This document shows positions 5,409-5,911 of a stretch of DNA of 5,911 bases, piece after piece. The notes beneath the pieces were generated by a model, which ran no database searches, was not told where the DNA came from, and worked only from the letters and a program-made list of their open reading frames with translations. The stretch covers positions 1 to 5,911 of the forward strand of contig JACPWV010000076.1 of the NCBI GenBank assembly GCA_016196905.1. Reading direction: 5' to 3'. How positions within the stretch are numbered: the stretch's first letter is position 1; each line of letters begins with the position of its first letter. Made by a program: the position numbers and the translations under genes. This DNA comes from Chloroflexota bacterium (GTDB taxonomy: Bacteria; Chloroflexota; Anaerolineae; UBA7937; JACPPX01).

Positions 5409-5622
5409 ACGCCCAGGTTGGCCTTTTTGGGTCTTCGACTCTTATGGTCAGATGTGGATCTGAATGTCGCCAGGCCGTGGGTCGAGCTCCATAATATTCA
5501 GGTGTTGATGAATCGCCACCTTGAGATAGCATCGGGCGGCCATGAGGGCCGCCCCTACATTTTCCCGGTTCAGAGTGACGAGACCGAGGTTGAGGCGTCG
5601 GGTGCCGATCCGTCGTGATATG
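5409..5622. other. Non-coding gap between convergent rsfS and ndk
   Basis: I see no supported gene in these 214 bases. Short frames that cross it have no ribosome binding site and no familiar motif. A GGCCTTTTTGGG run at 5420-5431 lies just after rsfS, but the bases before it form no stable stem. The only strong structure is the GC-rich hairpin at 5534-5554, listed separately. Confidence 0.6.
5534..5563. repeat. GC-rich hairpin, likely dispersed palindromic element and possible terminator
   Basis: GGGCGGCC (5534-5541) pairs perfectly with GGCCGCCC (5547-5554) around the loop ATGAG, followed by CTACATTTT. The form, a GC stem flanked by CCCCTACA, resembles short palindromic elements that recur between genes in several bacterial genomes, including Chloroflexota (my recollection of the pattern, not a search). 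Sitting between two convergent genes, it could end transcription. The four-T run on the plus side is weak and there is none on the minus side. Confidence 0.5.
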
Positions 5623-5911
5623 CTAGAACATCGCCTCTTCGTCGGTCAGGGAATAGGAGTGGATCTCTTCTTCATTGAACCAATAGTTGATCTCGTGCTC
5701 CGCCTCACGGGCGTCGCTGGAGGCGTGGATCAGGTTGCGCACCGCGCGCTTGAGCTCGTTGGCCACAATGGGCGAGGTGGTGGCGAAGTCGCCGCGGATG
5801 GTGCCCGGCTCGGCCTTGGCGGGGAGGGTATTCCCGCACATCTTGCGCACCACGGCGATGGCGTGCATCCCCTCCAGGACCGCGGCCAAGATCGGCCCCG
5901 AGGTTAAATAA
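5623..5911 (-). CDS. ndk: Nucleoside diphosphate kinase, C-terminal part (partial, runs off right edge)
   Basis: NDK passes the terminal phosphate of ATP to other nucleoside diphosphates through a phosphohistidine (family knowledge). The frame is open to the window edge and gives 95 residues, beginning in Y-L-T-S-G-P, which lies near the middle of the protein; roughly 70 residues are missing. LEG at 12-14, PGTIRGDF at 35-42 and N59-L-I-H62 identify the family, with H62 the catalytic histidine. A TTG at 5889 is in frame but is internal, not the start. Two features depart from the common bacterial form: the stretch between GDF and the RN before the catalytic His is about eight residues longer, and HGSDS is replaced by HASSD. 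The C-terminus, INYWFNEEEIHSY, is acidic and extended. These suggest a divergent NDK subtype rather than decay, because the frame and key residues are intact. Confidence 0.93.
   Translation of the reverse strand, partial: YLTSGPILAAVLEGMHAIAVVRKMCGNTLPAKAEPGTIRGDFATTSPIVANELKRAVRNLIHASSDAREAEHEINYWFNEEEIHSYSLTDEEAMF

Noticed and set aside
5409..5435. Terminator directly after rsfS using the TTTTT run at 5423-5427
   Set aside because: The preceding bases give only a 3-bp stem, too weak for an intrinsic terminator.
5435..5501. Three short complementary pairs after rsfS (TCGAC/GTCGA, TTATGG/CCATAA, CTGAAT/ATTCAG)
   Set aside because: They occur in the order 1-2-3-1'-2'-3', so they cross rather than nest, and arms of 5-6 bp are expected by chance in this length.
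1..5911. CRISPR array, tRNA or rRNA gene, insertion sequence, or phage and defence genes
   Set aside because: No regularly spaced direct repeats, no cloverleaf or rRNA motif, and no transposase, integrase or nuclease signature in any convincing frame.

Overview
The window is high-GC bacterial chromosome with tightly packed genes and AT-rich promoters in the gaps. The mix points to a Chloroflexota-like (Anaerolineae-type) bacterium: a FemAB aminoacyltransferase, a glycosyltransferase with a CysRS-tail-like N-terminus, a VKOR-type thiol oxidase, an NDH-2 and a nuoA-led complex I operon. This assignment rests on gene content and protein style only; there is no rRNA or other marker here.

Layout, left to right. 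(1) Minus strand, 1-649: the head of a complex I operon, nuoA followed 17 nt later by an unrecognised small membrane protein that runs off the left edge. (2) Plus strand, 744-2805: a two-gene cell-envelope unit, a FemA/FemB-family protein and a family-2 glycosyltransferase with the fused CysRS-like N-terminus. It is transcribed divergently from nuoA. (3) Minus strand, 2855-4488: NDH-2 followed 20 nt later by a VKOR-family membrane protein, convergent with the glycosyltransferase. (4) Plus strand, 4746-5408: a cold-shock protein with a long leader, then an intrinsic terminator, then rsfS with its own promoter. (5) Minus strand, 5623-5911: the C-terminal part of nucleoside diphosphate kinase, running off the right edge.

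The most interesting signal is regulatory. The promoters of both NADH:quinone oxidoreductases, complex I (nuoA) and NDH-2, have the same architecture: a -35, a 17-nt spacer and an extended -10. In both, the -10 hexamer is exactly the central six bases of an 18-bp inverted repeat. The NDH-2 copy has perfect arms, TTGTGA-N6-TCACAA; the nuo copy matches it at 15 of 18 positions. This closely resembles the operator of Rex, the NADH/NAD+-sensing repressor (a CRP-type site is the main alternative). It suggests that both respiratory entry points for NADH, and with NDH-2 the quinone-linked VKOR, belong to one redox regulon.

Other points of note are the glycosyltransferase fusion, in which the usual DxD aspartates are not seen; the cold-shock gene, best started at a TTG behind a near-perfect ribosome binding site; very short predicted leaders on several genes; and a GC-rich hairpin between rsfS and ndk that looks like a dispersed palindromic repeat.
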